Numbered from the stretch's first letter, positions 7,954 to 19,396 are shown. The stretch: 64,000 nucleotides of DNA from Croceibacterium sp. TMG7-5b_MA50 (GCF_039830145.1 NZ_CP156082.1:2498001-2562000), one strand, 5' to 3'. Numbers and translations are program-made. Notes: generated by a model not told the origin, from the sequence alone.

Positions 7954-8829
7954 TTACTGCGCCAGCAGCCGCTCCGCGATCTGGCGGACTTCCGGACCCA
8001 TGTCGGGGCGTTCCAGCGCCAGCGCCAGCGTCGCTTCCACGAAGCCGGTCTTGCTGCCGCAGTCGAAGCGGCGGCCGGCAAAGGTGACGGCGTGGAACGG
8101 CTGCTGGCCGATCATCTGCGCCATCGCGTCGGTCAGCTGGATTTCTCCGCCGGCGCCCTTGCCCTGCGTTTCCAGGATACGCATCACCTCGGGCTGCAGG
8201 ATGTAGCGGCCGGACACGATCTTGTTGGAAGGGGCATCCGCCACCTTCGGCTTCTCGACCAGGCCCTTCACCTCCGTCAGGGCGCCATCGACCGCGCCCG
8301 GCGCGATCACGCCATAGGAGGAGACCTCCTCCTGCGGGACTTCCAGCACGGAGACGAGATTGCCGCCGACCTCGTTATAGGCCTCGACCATCTGCTTGAT
8401 GCAGCCCGGCTGGCCAACCATCAGTTCGTCCGGCAGCAGGATGGCGAAGGGTTCGTCGCCCACGATGGCGCGCGCGCACCAGATCGCATGGCCCAGGCCC
8501 ATCGGTTCCTGCTGGCGCACGGTGATGAGATTGCCGGGGGTGAAGCGGGTGGGTTCGAGCACGGAGAGATCCTTGCCCCGTGCCGACATGGTCGCTTCCA
8601 GTTCGTAGGCGATGTCGAAATTCTCGACCAGGGCGGTCTTGCCGCGCCCGGTGACGAAGATCATCTGCTCGATCCCCGCTTCCCGCGCCTCGTCCACCGC
8701 ATACTGGATCAGCGGCCGGTCGACGATCGGCAGCAATTCCTTCGGAATCGCCTTGGTCGCGGGAAGGAAGCGGGTGCCAAGTCCCGCGACGGGGAACACG
8801 GCCTTGCGGATCGGTTTGCGGTCGCTCAT
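7954..8829 (-). CDS. galU: UTP-glucose-1-phosphate uridylyltransferase
   Basis: A 291-residue nucleotidyltransferase that makes UDP-glucose from UTP and glucose 1-phosphate, feeding exopolysaccharide, LPS and trehalose synthesis. The N-terminus carries the sugar-nucleotide signature KAVFPVAGLGTRFLPATKA followed by KELLPIVDRPLIQYAV; ILLPDELM and ASYGVIAPG-like (SSYGVIAPG) segments and FDCGSKTGFVEA near the end are typical of GalU. The ATG at 8829 is given; an in-frame TTG at 8841 is less likely. It is downstream of tatA on the same strand (69 bp). Confidence 0.95.
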   Translation of the reverse strand: MSDRKPIRKAVFPVAGLGTRFLPATKAIPKELLPIVDRPLIQYAVDEAREAGIEQMIFVTGRGKTALVENFDIAYELEATMSARGKDLSVLEPTRFTPGNLITVRQQEPMGLGHAIWCARAIVGDEPFAILLPDELMVGQPGCIKQMVEAYNEVGGNLVSVLEVPQEEVSSYGVIAPGAVDGALTEVKGLVEKPKVADAPSNKIVSGRYILQPEVMRILETQGKGAGGEIQLTDAMAQMIGQQPFHAVTFAGRRFDCGSKTGFVEATLALALERPDMGPEVRQIAERLLAQ

Positions 8830-8898
8830 GCCGCAGTGCAATATAGAACGGTGATGTGCCCTGCAACTACTATCCGGGCGATTATCGCCGCCCTGTGA

Positions 8899-9132
8899 TC
8901 AGACGCGAGTGTTCTGCTGATCCTTCACCGGCTCGACGACCGGACCGGTCAGCCGGGCGTCCTTCGCCGCGGGCGGCGTGTCCTGGCTGTGCTCGTCTTC
9001 GGACAGCCCCTTGCGGAAGCTTTTCACGCCCTTGCCGAAATCGCCCATGGTTTCGGAGATCTTGCCCCGGCCGAAAAGGACCAGGATCACCAGCGCGACC
9101 ACGATCCAGTGCATCAAGGAAAAATTGCCCAC
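8899..9132 (-). CDS. tatA: Sec-independent translocase protein TatA
   Basis: A 77-residue TatA/E component of the twin-arginine export system, which forms the variable pore or membrane-weakening patch for folded proteins. It has the short membrane helix SLMHWIVVALVILVLFG, the FGRGKI hinge, an amphipathic helix (SETMGDFGKGVKSFRKGL) and a polar acidic tail. I use the GTG at 9132: it gives the canonical TatA N-terminus (MGNFSLMHW) and has GGGAG nine bases upstream, whereas the longer upstream reading is not TatA-like. No tatB or tatC is adjacent, so the rest of the system must lie elsewhere. Confidence 0.9.
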   Translation of the reverse strand: MGNFSLMHWIVVALVILVLFGRGKISETMGDFGKGVKSFRKGLSEDEHSQDTPPAAKDARLTGPVVEPVKDQQNTRV

Positions 9133-9332
9133 TTGTCGGCTCCCAGGATTTGATGCGGCAGCTTGCTGACCCATGCACGGCCGCGGATTACCCCGCATCC
9201 TACAGCCCCGGCCCACCTTCCGGCAAGAGCGATCGGGCAGGTCGTCCGTCCGCTATCCCCCTGACGGCACTGCTGAACCTTTTTGCCGGGCCAAGCGTTC
9301 ACCCGGCCAGACCATCAGGAAGGGAGACCACC

Positions 9333-9572
9333 ATGGGATTGCTGCGGATGGCCGTGCTGGGCGCGGCCGGGTACGGAATCTACAAATACGCCACCAGCCA
9401 GACGGGCGGCCATGCCGCCTTCGCGCGGGGCGAGGGCGATTCGGACAATTTCTCGAAGGTCCGCAACAGCGGCCCGGCCGCCATGGCCGATCGGGAGGAT
9501 CGTGAGTGGGACAAGACTGACGAAGGGCTGGATCAGACCTTCCCTGCCAGCGATCCCCCCTCCACCTACTGA
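9333..9572 (+). CDS. Small hypothetical protein with hydrophobic N-terminus
   Basis: A 79-residue protein with one hydrophobic N-terminal segment (LLRMAVLGAAGYGIYKYA), a Gly/Asp-rich middle and a strongly charged C-terminus (MADREDREWDKTDEGLDQTF) ending in PASDPPSTY. It is probably a small membrane-anchored protein with its tail in one compartment. The ATG at 9333 has a very good ribosome binding site (AGGAAGGGAGA). I know of similar small 'DQTFPASDPP' proteins in sphingomonads and other proteobacteria, all uncharacterised. Its stop overlaps the 3' end of the convergent RHH gene by 7 bp. Confidence 0.75.
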   Translation: MGLLRMAVLGAAGYGIYKYATSQTGGHAAFARGEGDSDNFSKVRNSGPAAMADREDREWDKTDEGLDQTFPASDPPSTY

Positions 9573-9787
9573 TCCGCAGCCGGTCCCCGGCGCGCCGCCA
9601 GCCACAGGCGGATCGCGCCGGCGAGACCCGGCGGGCGCGGCGCGCCGAGCCGTTCGGCATCGATCCGCGCCACCAGCCTCGCGAGCGGCAGATCCTCGGC
9701 TGCCGCTGCCTCCTTCAGCCACTCCCAGAAAAGGGGTTCCAGGCTGATGGAGGTGCGGTGGCCGGCGATCTCCACCGAATGCTTCAC
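9566..9787 (-). CDS. Ribbon-helix-helix domain protein
   Basis: A 73-residue protein matching the RHH_4 type of ribbon-helix-helix domain: the beta-strand HSVEIAGHRTSISLEPLFWEWL leads into two helices and the tail contains GAIRLWL. Such proteins may bind DNA as dimers, but targets of this family are not known. The start is a GTG (9787) with no clear Shine-Dalgarno. It lies 35 bp downstream of fumC on the same strand and is likely the last gene of that transcript. Confidence 0.75.
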   Translation of the reverse strand: MKHSVEIAGHRTSISLEPLFWEWLKEAAAAEDLPLARLVARIDAERLGAPRPPGLAGAIRLWLAARRGPAADQ

Positions 9788-9822
9788 CGGTGGGTGGTAG
9801 ATCGTCGCCGGATAGGCCGCGG

Positions 9823-11217
<1,395 letters not shown>

Positions 11218-11320
11218 GCTCGTTACGTCCTTCACGCCCCGGCGGTGACAGGCCGGCCGCGTGCCCCGGGGCGGGCAGGGGGCCGTTTCCGCGCCCCTTT
11301 GCCCGCCAGCCGGCCACAAC

Positions 11321-12043
11321 TCAATACATGTGCTGCCCACCATTGATCGACAGCGTCGATCCGGTGACGAAGCCACCCTGCTCCGACGCCAGGAAGGCGA
11401 CGCCGCGCGCGATCTCGCTCGCCTGGCCCAGCCGGCCGACCGGGATCTTGGCGACGATCTTCTCCAGCACCGCTTCCGGCACGGCGGCGACCATCTCCGT
11501 ATCGATGTAGCCGGGCGCGATGGCGTTGACGGTGATGCCGAAGCGCGCGCCTTCCTGCGCCAGCGCCTTGGTGAAGCCATGGATGCCGCTCTTGGCGGCG
11601 GCATAGTTCACCTGGCCGTACTGCCCGGCCTGGCCGTTGATCGATCCGATATTCACGATCCGGCCCCAGCTGCGCGTCTTCATGCCGGGGAACACCGCCT
11701 TGGCCATGTTGAAGCAGCCGCCCAGATTGATCCGCATCACCGCGTCCCAATCCTCAAAGCTCATCTTCAGCAAGGTGCCGTCGCGGGTGATGCCGGCATT
11801 GTTCACCAGCACGTCGATCGGGCCGACCTCCGCCTCGACCTGTGCGACGCCGTCCAGCGCGGCCTGGTGGTCGCCCACATCCCAGCGGTAGGCGGCAATG
11901 CCGGTTTCCGCGGTGAAGGCCTTCGCCTTTTCCTCGTTGCCCGCGTAGTTGGCGACGACGGTGAAGCCGTCATTCGTCAGCGCCTCGCAGATGGCGCGGC
12001 CGATGCCCCGGGTACCGCCGGTGACGATTGCTACGCGTGCCAT
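11321..12043 (-). CDS. phaB: Acetoacetyl-CoA reductase
   Basis: A 240-residue short-chain dehydrogenase that reduces acetoacetyl-CoA to (R)-3-hydroxybutyryl-CoA with NADPH, the precursor step of polyhydroxybutyrate. It has the cofactor motif TGGTRGIG (residues 8-15), NNAG (81-84), and the catalytic Ser134, Tyr147 and Lys151 (YAAAK). The ending SINGGQHMY is characteristic of PhaB rather than FabG. AGGAGAG precedes the ATG. No phaA or phaC is in the window. The nearby CoA-transferase genes act on related C4 acids but are 34 kb away. Confidence 0.9.
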   Translation of the reverse strand: MARVAIVTGGTRGIGRAICEALTNDGFTVVANYAGNEEKAKAFTAETGIAAYRWDVGDHQAALDGVAQVEAEVGPIDVLVNNAGITRDGTLLKMSFEDWDAVMRINLGGCFNMAKAVFPGMKTRSWGRIVNIGSINGQAGQYGQVNYAAAKSGIHGFTKALAQEGARFGITVNAIAPGYIDTEMVAAVPEAVLEKIVAKIPVGRLGQASEIARGVAFLASEQGGFVTGSTLSINGGQHMY

Positions 12044-12108
12044 GGTTCTCTCCTTGTCCCTGTCAGCAGAGCAACATGCCTAGACCGACAAACAAGCCGC
12101 GCGCAAAG

Positions 12109-12136
12109 AAAAACCCCGCACAATGGCGGGGTTTTT
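12109..12136. terminator. Bidirectional intrinsic terminator
   Basis: A perfect 11-bp inverted repeat (AAAAACCCCGC, 12109-12119, and GCGGGGTTTTT, 12126-12136) with a 6-base loop. It has a T-run on either strand. It lies between the end of the exported-protein gene and the start of phaB, both leftward, so in practice it ends the transcript coming from the exported-protein gene. Confidence 0.85.
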
Positions 12137-12167
12137 CAGAAAGATTAATGCTGCAACTGCGAACAGT

Positions 12168-12965
12168 TCAGAAGCTGAACTGCGTCCCGATATAGACTGC
12201 CTGCCCTTCCTTGTGGGAGACGTCCTGCGCGGGCGTGATACGGTGCTGCTGCTGCGAATAGCGGACACCCGCCGTGACGTTGAGGTTGCGCGTCAGGCGA
12301 TAGCTGCCCGCGACATTGACCGTCTGGTCGCCCCGCGGATCGGCAGGACGCGCCGCCGGTGCACTGCGGCCGTTCTCCTCCACCCCGATGCGCGCGGCGA
12401 AGCGGCTTTCGACGGTGTCGGTGTCGGCCGGGCGGAAGTCCGCCAGGTTGGGGATCGCCGCGTCGGACAGCGTCTGCGACAGCACCGGCGCCGGTTTGGC
12501 GAAGGGCTGGAAGCCGCGGGCGACACCCAGGTTGTAGCGGGTGGGTGCGATCCGCAATGCGCCGGCATCGGTCGCCGCCACGGCGCCGAGGCTGCGCTGC
12601 GCCGGGCGCACGGTGGCGAAGCGGGCCGCGCCGTCGCCATCCACACGCACGGCCACGGTCACGGTGCGCCGTGCCGCCCGTTCGCCGGAACCCGCGGGTG
12701 TGAACCGGTCCAGGCCACGGCCGGCACCACGTTGCGCCACCAGATCGGCGACAGCGGGATCGACCGCGCTGGGGGTGAAGACGGAATTGCCGAGCTGGAG
12801 GGAGCCGATGCGCGGCGCCGGCTCATCACCGAAGCCGGTGAGCGCCCAGCCGGCAGTCGGGGCGCCGGCGATCAGCGCGGCGGCCACCAGCCCCGACACC
12901 GATTTGCGCACTCTGCCTGATCCAGCCTGTTTGCCCACGATGAAACCCTTTTTCCCCCATGACAT
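12168..12965 (-). CDS. Exported protein of unknown function, possible outer-membrane C-terminus
   Basis: A 265-residue protein with a long basic N-region and a hydrophobic segment (about residues 22-42, ending GWALT) consistent with a signal peptide. The mature part has no motif I recognise. The last 60 residues alternate polar and hydrophobic residues (QTVNVAGSYRLTRNLNVTAG, VRYSQQQHRI) and end in QAVYIGTQFSF, with a C-terminal Phe as in beta-barrel outer-membrane proteins. The start is uncertain: ATG 12965, or GTG 12938 which follows AAGGG and gives a more usual signal peptide. A bidirectional terminator follows 30 bp downstream. Confidence 0.65.
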   Translation of the reverse strand: MSWGKKGFIVGKQAGSGRVRKSVSGLVAAALIAGAPTAGWALTGFGDEPAPRIGSLQLGNSVFTPSAVDPAVADLVAQRGAGRGLDRFTPAGSGERAARRTVTVAVRVDGDGAARFATVRPAQRSLGAVAATDAGALRIAPTRYNLGVARGFQPFAKPAPVLSQTLSDAAIPNLADFRPADTDTVESRFAARIGVEENGRSAPAARPADPRGDQTVNVAGSYRLTRNLNVTAGVRYSQQQHRITPAQDVSHKEGQAVYIGTQFSF

Positions 12966-13050
12966 GCCCAGTACCGCAGACGCCGATCATGCTTAACGGT
13001 TCCTTGCGCACCGTTTCGGCCGACCGGAATGGCCTGTAGTGCCGATTCCA

Positions 13051-13075
13051 TGTCCAACATTGCATATGTAGGACA
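13051..13075. promoter_or_regulatory. 25-bp imperfect palindrome in a 337-bp intergenic region
   Basis: TGTCCAACAT and ATGTAGGACA are arms around a TGCAT centre; nine of ten arm positions pair. A second, smaller repeat AGCATG-GGA-CATGCT follows at 13093-13107 and ends in TTTT. The whole stretch 12966-13302 has no convincing gene (the best short reading frame, 13029-13229, lacks a ribosome binding site). The palindrome could be an operator for the leftward exported-protein gene or the rightward lipoprotein-leuS operon; this is inference. Confidence 0.4.
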
Positions 13076-13302
13076 ATCCAGGCGATCGCACCAGCATGGG
13101 ACATGCTTTTCCCGGACCTGTTGCATGGCTTCAACAATCGCGTACCCCACGCACGAGGAATTCAGCGCCGGTTCACCGCCAGACCGCTGGTTGGCGCACC
13201 GGCTTGCCGCGCGTGCGCGGAGCGAATAGAGGCGCCCTTGCGGTATCTGCCGCCGGGGACGCGCCCGATCGTGGCCCGCGGCTTCACCTGACAGGATCGA
13301 CC

Positions 13303-13752
13303 ATGTTCTTTGCCCCTCGCCAACACCCGCTCCGTTCCGCCGCCCTCCTCGCGCTGGTCGCGCTGGCCGGCACCACGGCCGCCTGCGGCGGGCGCGAACG
13401 GCCGGAGGCGGACCTCGCCGCCGCGCAGGTTACCTCCATCGGGGTCAATTCCTACCTCTGGCGCGCCACGCTGGATGCGCTGTCGTTCATGCCGCTGACG
13501 CAGACGGACAGTGCCGGCGGCGTGATCGTGACCGACTGGTACACCAACCCCGATGCCGCGAACGAGCGGATGAAGGTGTCCGTTGCCATCCTGGACCAGG
13601 ATCTGCGGGCCGATGCGCTGCGCGTGGCGGCAAGCCGCGAGGTGCTGCAGAACGGCACCTGGGTGGCGGCGCCGGTCCAGGCCGCGACCGTGCAGAAGCT
13701 GGAGGACATCATCCTGACGAAGGCGCGCGACCTGCGCCGCGCGGCGCTCTGA
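13303..13752 (+). CDS. DUF3576 domain lipoprotein
   Basis: A 149-residue lipoprotein of the DUF3576 family. The signal ends in a lipobox-like [10 protein letters not shown] (Cys about residue 26). The mature domain has the family pattern [20 protein letters not shown], then GGVIVTDWY, a KVSVAILD strand and a C-terminal helix rich in charged residues. Function is unknown, but the gene lies immediately upstream of leuS and lptE in many alphaproteobacteria, as here (13 bp to leuS). The ATG at 13303 is preceded by AGGA. An envelope role alongside LptE is a guess from context only. Confidence 0.88.
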   Translation: MFFAPRQHPLRSAALLALVALAGTTAACGGRERPEADLAAAQVTSIGVNSYLWRATLDALSFMPLTQTDSAGGVIVTDWYTNPDAANERMKVSVAILDQDLRADALRVAASREVLQNGTWVAAPVQAATVQKLEDIILTKARDLRRAAL

Positions 13753-13765
13753 CCGGCAGCCATTC

Positions 13766-16306
13766 ATGACCGATACCCGGTTCGATGCGCGGTTTGATCC
13801 CGGCACCGCCGACACGCGCTGGCAGCGCGCGTGGGACGAAGGGCAGTGCTTCCGCGCGGACAGCGGCAGCGACCGGCCCAAGGCCTATGTGCTGGAGATG
13901 TTCCCCTATCCTTCGGGGCGCATCCATATCGGCCACGTGCGCAACTACACGATGGGCGACGTGCTCGCCCGCGCGCGCCGGATGCAGGGGCACGAGGTGC
14001 TGCACCCGATGGGGTGGGATGCGTTCGGCATGCCGGCGGAAAACGCCGCCATGGAAAAGGGCGTCCATCCCGGCGGCTGGACCCGCGACAACATCGCCAC
14101 CATGAAGGCGCAGCTCCAGCGCCTCGGCTTCGCCCTCGACTGGAGCCGGGAGATCGCGACGTGCGAGCCCGATTATTACGGGCACGAGCAGGCGCTGTTC
14201 CTGGACCTGTACGATGCCGGTCTGGTCTACCGCCGCGAATCGGCGGTGAACTGGGACCCGGTCGACATGACCGTGCTGGCGAACGAGCAGGTGGTCGATG
14301 GCCGCGGCTGGCGTTCGGGCGCGGTGGTGGAGAAGCGCAAGCTCAACCAGTGGTTCCTGAAGATCACCCAGTTCGCGGATGAGCTGCTGGACGGGCTCGG
14401 CTCGTTGGATGGCTGGCCGGACAAGGTGCGGCTGATGCAGGAGAACTGGATCGGCAAGTCGCAGGGCCTGCAATTCAGTTTCGCCACCTCTGACGGCGGC
14501 AGCGTGGAGGTCTATTCCACCCGGCCCGACACGATCTTCGGCGCCAGCTTCGTGGCGGTCGCCGCCGATCACCCGATCGCGCAAAACGTGGCCGCCACCT
14601 CGGTCGAGGCGCAGGCCTTTATCGAGCTGTGCAAGCAGGGCGGCACCACCGCGGCGGAGCTGGAGACGGCGGAGAAGCTGGGCTTCGATACCGGCATCAC
14701 CGCCCGCCATCCCTTCACCGGCGCGGCGCTGCCGGTCTATATCGCGAACTTCGTGCTGATGGAGTACGGCACCGGCGCGGTGATGGCGGTGCCCGGCCAT
14801 GATGCCCGTGATTTCGAGTTCGCCACCAAATACGGTCTGCCGATCCTGCGCGTGGTCGCCGCCGATCCCGCCGCCGCCGACGCGCCGCTGATCGAGGCGG
14901 AGACCGACGACGGCATCATCGTCAATTCGGACTTCCTGAACGGCGTGGCCGTGGCCGAGGCGAAGGCGGTGGTCATCGCCCGCGCTGAAGGCGAAGGTTG
15001 GGGCGAGGGCAAGACCGTGTGGCGCCTGCGCGATTGGGGCGTCAGCCGGCAGCGCTACTGGGGCACGCCGATCCCGTTCATCCACTGCGATGCCTGCGGC
15101 GTCGTGCCCGTCCCGCGCGAGCAATTGCCGGTCGTCCTGCCGGAGGATGTCGACTTCGCCACCCCCGGCAACCCGTTGGAACGCCACGCCACCTGGAAGC
15201 ATGTCGATTGCCCCAGCTGCGGCGGCAAGGCGCGGCGCGAAACCGACACGCTCGACACCTTCGTCAATTCGTCCTGGTATTTCCTGCGCTTCGCCAGCCA
15301 GCCCGCCGAAAAGGCGTTCGACCCGGCGGAGGTCGCCGCGTGGATGCCGGTGGCGCAGTATATCGGCGGGATCGAGCATGCGATCCTGCACCTGCTCTAT
15401 GCCCGGTTCTGGACCCGCGCGCTGGCGCATGTCGGCAAGCTGGACGTGGCGGAGCCGTTCGCGGCCTTGTTCACGCAAGGCATGGTCACGCACGAGACCT
15501 ACAGCCGCGACCACGATGGCCGCACGATCTACTACGCGCCGAACGAGATCAGCCGCTCCGCCGAAGGCGCGCTGCTGACCGCCGATGGCGGCGCGGTGGA
15601 GATCGGCCGCGTGGTCAAGATGTCCAAGTCGAAGAAGAACGTCGTCGACCCGGATGTGATCGTGGCCAAGTACGGCGCCGATGCCGTGCGCTGGTTCATG
15701 CTGTCCGATTCGCCGCCCGAACGCGACCTGCCGTGGTCGGAGGCCGGGATCGAGGGCTGCGCCCGCTTCGTGCAGCGGCTGTGGCGGTTGTTCGGGCAGT
15801 ACGATGCCGCCGCGACGGGTGAGGACCACAAGGAAGATCGGGCGCTCGCCCGCCGTACGCACCAGACCATTGCCGGCATCACCGCCGACATCGACGCGCT
15901 GGCCTTCAACAAGGCGGTCGCCCGCCTGTACGAACTGGCCGGCGCGGCGGACAAGGCGGCGCCGTCCGCCACCCGCTCGGAAGCGATCCGCACCCTGCTG
16001 CTCCTCGTCTCCCCCATGATGCCGCATCTGGCGGAGGAAGGCTGGGCCGCGATGGGCCAGCAGGGCCTAGTCGCCGACGCCGCCTGGCCCGAGGTCGATC
16101 CTGCGCTGCTGGTGGAGGACGAGGTGACGGTGGCGGTGCAGGTTAAGGGCAAGCTGCGCGACACGCTGACCGTGCCCAAGGGCCTGCCCAACCCGGAACT
16201 GGAGGCGCTGGCACTGGCGAGCGAGAAGGTGCAGCGCACGCTGGACGGCGCACAGGTGCGCAAGGTCATTGTGGTGCCCGACCGGCTGGTCAATATCGTC
16301 GCATGA
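13766..16306 (+). CDS. leuS: Leucyl-tRNA synthetase
   Basis: An 846-residue class I aminoacyl-tRNA synthetase that charges tRNA(Leu) and edits mischarged products. The ATP-binding motifs are HIGH at residues 54-57 and KMSKS at 618-622. The CP1 editing domain lies between them (about 225-420; [12 protein letters not shown] and the Asp-containing [14 protein letters not shown] are visible), a zinc-ribbon-like cysteine pair region (CDACG, CPSCGG) follows, and the C-terminus is the anticodon-binding helical bundle. The gene lies in the operon lipoprotein-leuS-lptE-holA and overlaps lptE by 4 bp. Confidence 0.98.
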   Translation: MTDTRFDARFDPGTADTRWQRAWDEGQCFRADSGSDRPKAYVLEMFPYPSGRIHIGHVRNYTMGDVLARARRMQGHEVLHPMGWDAFGMPAENAAMEKGVHPGGWTRDNIATMKAQLQRLGFALDWSREIATCEPDYYGHEQALFLDLYDAGLVYRRESAVNWDPVDMTVLANEQVVDGRGWRSGAVVEKRKLNQWFLKITQFADELLDGLGSLDGWPDKVRLMQENWIGKSQGLQFSFATSDGGSVEVYSTRPDTIFGASFVAVAADHPIAQNVAATSVEAQAFIELCKQGGTTAAELETAEKLGFDTGITARHPFTGAALPVYIANFVLMEYGTGAVMAVPGHDARDFEFATKYGLPILRVVAADPAAADAPLIEAETDDGIIVNSDFLNGVAVAEAKAVVIARAEGEGWGEGKTVWRLRDWGVSRQRYWGTPIPFIHCDACGVVPVPREQLPVVLPEDVDFATPGNPLERHATWKHVDCPSCGGKARRETDTLDTFVNSSWYFLRFASQPAEKAFDPAEVAAWMPVAQYIGGIEHAILHLLYARFWTRALAHVGKLDVAEPFAALFTQGMVTHETYSRDHDGRTIYYAPNEISRSAEGALLTADGGAVEIGRVVKMSKSKKNVVDPDVIVAKYGADAVRWFMLSDSPPERDLPWSEAGIEGCARFVQRLWRLFGQYDAAATGEDHKEDRALARRTHQTIAGITADIDALAFNKAVARLYELAGAADKAAPSATRSEAIRTLLLLVSPMMPHLAEEGWAAMGQQGLVADAAWPEVDPALLVEDEVTVAVQVKGKLRDTLTVPKGLPNPELEALALASEKVQRTLDGAQVRKVIVVPDRLVNIVA

Positions 16307-16797
16307 GGCTGCTCGCCGCCCTTTCGCTTCCCCTGCTGCTGGCCGCCTGCGGGCTTCAGCCGATGTATGGCGGCGGGGGCAGCGGCGCGGTCGCGCGCGG
16401 GCTGGGCGCGGTGGACGTGCCCGCGATCGAAGGGCGGGCCGGCTGGCTGGTGCGCGATGCGCTGCGGCAGGAGCTTGGCCAGGGAGCAGACGGCGTCGGC
16501 AGCGGCGCCGCCTATCGCCTCGACGTCCTGCTGGACGAACAATTGCAGGGTCTGGGCGTCCTGACCAACGAGACGGTCGGGCGCGAACGCTACATCCTCA
16601 GGGCCCGGTACCAGCTGATCGAGCTTGGCACCGGCACCATCCTGCTCGACGCCACCGCGGGGTCCGATGCGGGCATCGATGTCGTGTCCAGCGAATATGC
16701 GACCATCGCGGCGGAACAGACCGCGCAGGAGAACCTGGCGCGCGAACTGGCGGACCAGATCGCCAACCGGCTGGCGCTGACGCTGCGCGACCGGTGA
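16303..16797 (+). CDS. lptE: LPS-assembly lipoprotein LptE
   Basis: A 164-residue outer-membrane lipoprotein that plugs the LptD barrel and helps insert lipopolysaccharide into the outer leaflet. The signal peptide ends in the lipobox LLLAAC with Cys16 as the lipidated residue, followed by GLQPMYGG, the usual alphaproteobacterial LptE opening. The middle has the strand pattern [10 protein letters not shown] and the end is a helix ([19 protein letters not shown]). The ATG overlaps the leuS stop (ATGA) and holA starts 10 bp downstream, the normal context. Confidence 0.9.
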   Translation: MRLLAALSLPLLLAACGLQPMYGGGGSGAVARGLGAVDVPAIEGRAGWLVRDALRQELGQGADGVGSGAAYRLDVLLDEQLQGLGVLTNETVGRERYILRARYQLIELGTGTILLDATAGSDAGIDVVSSEYATIAAEQTAQENLARELADQIANRLALTLRDR

Positions 16798-16807
16798 GGT
16801 CGGCGCG

Positions 16808-17860
16808 GTGAAGGCCACCGGCAAGGACTGGTTGCAGCAGGCCCAGCGCGCCGGCGCCGCCCTGCGCGTCACCTTCCTGTGCGGACAGGACGAGGCCGGC
16901 GCCGCCGCCGCGGCGGAGCGGCTGGTCGCCATGCTGCCCGCCGGCGGCGGCGAGCGGGTCGAATTGACCGGGGGCGAGCTCAGGTCCGATCCCGTGCGCC
17001 TGGGGGACGAGGCGCGCTCCACCTCCCTGTTCGGGGCGGAACGGCACATCCGCATCCGCTGCACCGGGGACGAGGCGCATGATGCGCTCGCCAATCTGCT
17101 GGCGCTGGTCGATGCGGGGGAGGCGGACGGCGCCTGCCCGGTGATCGTGGTCGCGCTGAACGCCACTGACAAGAGCCGCACGGCGAAGCTGCTGGCCCCC
17201 CGGCCCGATTCGCTCATGGTGATGTTCTACCCGCCGGATCTGCGCAGCGTCGCGGCGGAGGTCGGACGCATGGCGGCCGGCGCCGGACTGAAGCTGCCGG
17301 CCGAACTGGCGGAGCGGATCGCGCGCGGCGCGGCGCTGGACCTCCGGCTGTGCCAGTCGGAGATCGACAAGCTGGCGCTCTACCTCGATGCATCCGCGCT
17401 CGCGCCCAAGCTGGCCGATGCCGACGCGCTGGATGCGGTCGGTGCGCGGACGGAGGAGGATGGCTTCGCCCCGCTGGTCAACGCCGTGCTGGGCGGCGAC
17501 ACGCAGCGCCTGCCCGCCGAACTGGCGCGCATGGCGGAACTCGAACTGAACCCGGTGGGCGTGTTGCTGGCGATCGAGCGGCGCGCCGCGCAACTGGCGC
17601 AGCTCACCGCCCGTCTGGCGGGCGGCGGTCAGCGCATCGGCGAGCTGCTCGAATCGGAACAGCGGGCCCGACGGGTGTTCTGGCGCGACCGGGCCGACCT
17701 GGAACGGCAATTGCAGCGATGGGATGCGGCGCGACTGCACCGGCTGGTGGGCCGGCTCATGACCCTGCACCGCACCCTGCTGGCTAACAGCGCGGCGGCG
17801 CCGCTGCTGCTGGCGCAGGATCTGGCGGAGATAACGCGGTTCGCCTCCACCAGACGTTAA
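16808..17860 (+). CDS. holA: DNA polymerase III subunit delta
   Basis: A 350-residue clamp-loader subunit; delta opens the beta sliding clamp during DNA replication. The N-terminal AAA-like domain has lost the Walker A motif, as expected for delta (VTFLCGQDEAGAAAAAERL), and is followed by the helical lid and collar domains (FAPLVNAVLGGD; NPVGVLLAIERRAAQL). The start is a GTG (16808) with GAGG eight bases upstream, in the operon behind lptE. Confidence 0.92.
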   Translation: MKATGKDWLQQAQRAGAALRVTFLCGQDEAGAAAAAERLVAMLPAGGGERVELTGGELRSDPVRLGDEARSTSLFGAERHIRIRCTGDEAHDALANLLALVDAGEADGACPVIVVALNATDKSRTAKLLAPRPDSLMVMFYPPDLRSVAAEVGRMAAGAGLKLPAELAERIARGAALDLRLCQSEIDKLALYLDASALAPKLADADALDAVGARTEEDGFAPLVNAVLGGDTQRLPAELARMAELELNPVGVLLAIERRAAQLAQLTARLAGGGQRIGELLESEQRARRVFWRDRADLERQLQRWDAARLHRLVGRLMTLHRTLLANSAAAPLLLAQDLAEITRFASTRR

Positions 17861-17938
17861 TGTCTTGTAATGCACCATTAGGGGACAGGGGCTGTTCGCA
17901 ACTGCACAATAGCATAGCCAAGCAGGGGTGATGTCAGT

Positions 17939-19396
17939 ATGTCAGGGGGGGACGGGACGCGATTGTCAGCAACTGCATGGGACAACACCGTGAACGCACC
18001 TGCTCTCCGGATTGAAGGTGAACGCCTGCTGCCGCGTGTGTCGGCAGGGGGACTCGCGCCTTCGCTCGAACGCAAGCGGCTGCAGGTCTACGCCACGCAG
18101 ATGGCGCTCGACTCGATCCTGCTGCTGTCCTGTTTCGCCGGTGTGGCGACGCTGTATTTCGGCCACCTGCCTGACGCGGCGGAAATGCTGGCCGGCAATC
18201 TGCTGCTGCCGATCTTCCTGACCATCGCGCTGCATAACGGCACCTACTCGCTGGTGACGCTGACCGACTGGAAGCAGGCTGCCGGCCGCATGGCCTCCGC
18301 CGTGCTGATCGCCGCGGTGCTGCTGACCTTCATCGCCTATTTCGTGAAGGTGTCAGACAGCTTCTCGCGCATGGTACTGCTGGGCGGGGTCACGTCCTCG
18401 CTGCTGGTGCTGAGCGCCACGCGCTTCGTTTCGACCCGGTGGCTGCGCTCGTTGTGGGGCCCCAGCCCCATGAACCTGCTGGTGATCGATGCTGGCGGGC
18501 CGCCCATCCGCGTGCCGCACGCCTATCGCATCGACGCGCATGAACACGGGCTGGAACCGGTGCTGGACGATCCGCACATGCTGGATCGCTTCGCCCGGTA
18601 CCTGCGCAACATGGACCAGGTGGTCGTCAACTGCCCGCCCGAACACCGCGCCGCCTGGGCCATGGTGCTGAAGGGGTCGGGCGTCCATGGGGAAGTCACC
18701 AGCGGCATCGTGCGGGAGATCGGCGCGCTCGGCGTGGTTCACCGGGAGGACGCCGATGTATCATCCATCCTGGTATCGACCGGGCCGCTGGGCCTGCGCG
18801 ACCGGGTGGCTAAGCGGCTGTTCGATATGTTCGTGTCCGGGCTCGCGCTGCTGGCGCTCTCGCCCGTGCTGCTGACCGCCGCCCTGCTCATCAAGCTGGA
18901 GGATGGCGGTCCGGTGTTCTTCCGCCAGCGTCGCCTGGGTCAGGGCAACCGCTTCTTCCGCATCTACAAGCTGCGATCGATGCGGGTGGAGCAGTCGGAT
19001 GCCGACGGCAACCGTTCCGCCAGCAAGGATGATGACCGGATCACCCGTATCGGATCGTTCCTGCGCAAGACCAGCCTGGACGAACTGCCGCAGCTCATCA
19101 ACGTGCTGCAGGGCGACATGAGCATCGTCGGCCCGCGCCCTCACGCATTGGGCTCGCAGGCCGGCAACAAGCTGTTCTGGCAGGTCGACCGCCGGTACTG
19201 GCAGCGGCACTGCCTGCGCCCCGGCATCACCGGCCTCGCGCAGATCCGCGGGTTCCGTGGCGCCACGGACAAGGAAAGTGACCTGACCGGCCGCTTGCAG
19301 GCGGACCTGGAATATCTGGCGGGCTGGAGCATCTGGCGCGACATCCGCATCATGTTCGCCACCGCCAGGGTGGTGGTGCACGACCGGGCGTTCTGA
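17939..19396 (+). CDS. Polyprenyl-phosphate sugar-1-phosphate transferase (exopolysaccharide initiation)
   Basis: A 485-residue inner-membrane enzyme that transfers a sugar 1-phosphate from a nucleotide sugar to undecaprenyl phosphate, starting a capsule or exopolysaccharide unit. The N-terminal half has four hydrophobic segments (about residues 55-75, 80-100, 118-138, 145-160) and a degenerate Rossmann-like region. The C-terminal bacterial sugar-transferase domain begins [16 protein letters not shown] and has [40 protein letters not shown] and RPGITGLAQ. It is a single gene here, with no glycosyltransferase cluster around it. The start ATG 17939 follows AGGGG; GTG 17991 is an alternative. 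Confidence 0.9.
   Translation: MSGGDGTRLSATAWDNTVNAPALRIEGERLLPRVSAGGLAPSLERKRLQVYATQMALDSILLLSCFAGVATLYFGHLPDAAEMLAGNLLLPIFLTIALHNGTYSLVTLTDWKQAAGRMASAVLIAAVLLTFIAYFVKVSDSFSRMVLLGGVTSSLLVLSATRFVSTRWLRSLWGPSPMNLLVIDAGGPPIRVPHAYRIDAHEHGLEPVLDDPHMLDRFARYLRNMDQVVVNCPPEHRAAWAMVLKGSGVHGEVTSGIVREIGALGVVHREDADVSSILVSTGPLGLRDRVAKRLFDMFVSGLALLALSPVLLTAALLIKLEDGGPVFFRQRRLGQGNRFFRIYKLRSMRVEQSDADGNRSASKDDDRITRIGSFLRKTSLDELPQLINVLQGDMSIVGPRPHALGSQAGNKLFWQVDRRYWQRHCLRPGITGLAQIRGFRGATDKESDLTGRLQADLEYLAGWSIWRDIRIMFATARVVVHDRAF

Noticed and set aside
13029-13229. Rightward 66-codon frame in the 337-bp gap before the DUF3576 lipoprotein gene
   Set aside because: No Shine-Dalgarno and overlaps palindromic sequences; the last 34 codons look somewhat protein-like but not enough to call.
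13709-16027. Long leftward frame opposite leuS
   Set aside because: Shadow frame; leuS on the plus strand has all synthetase motifs.
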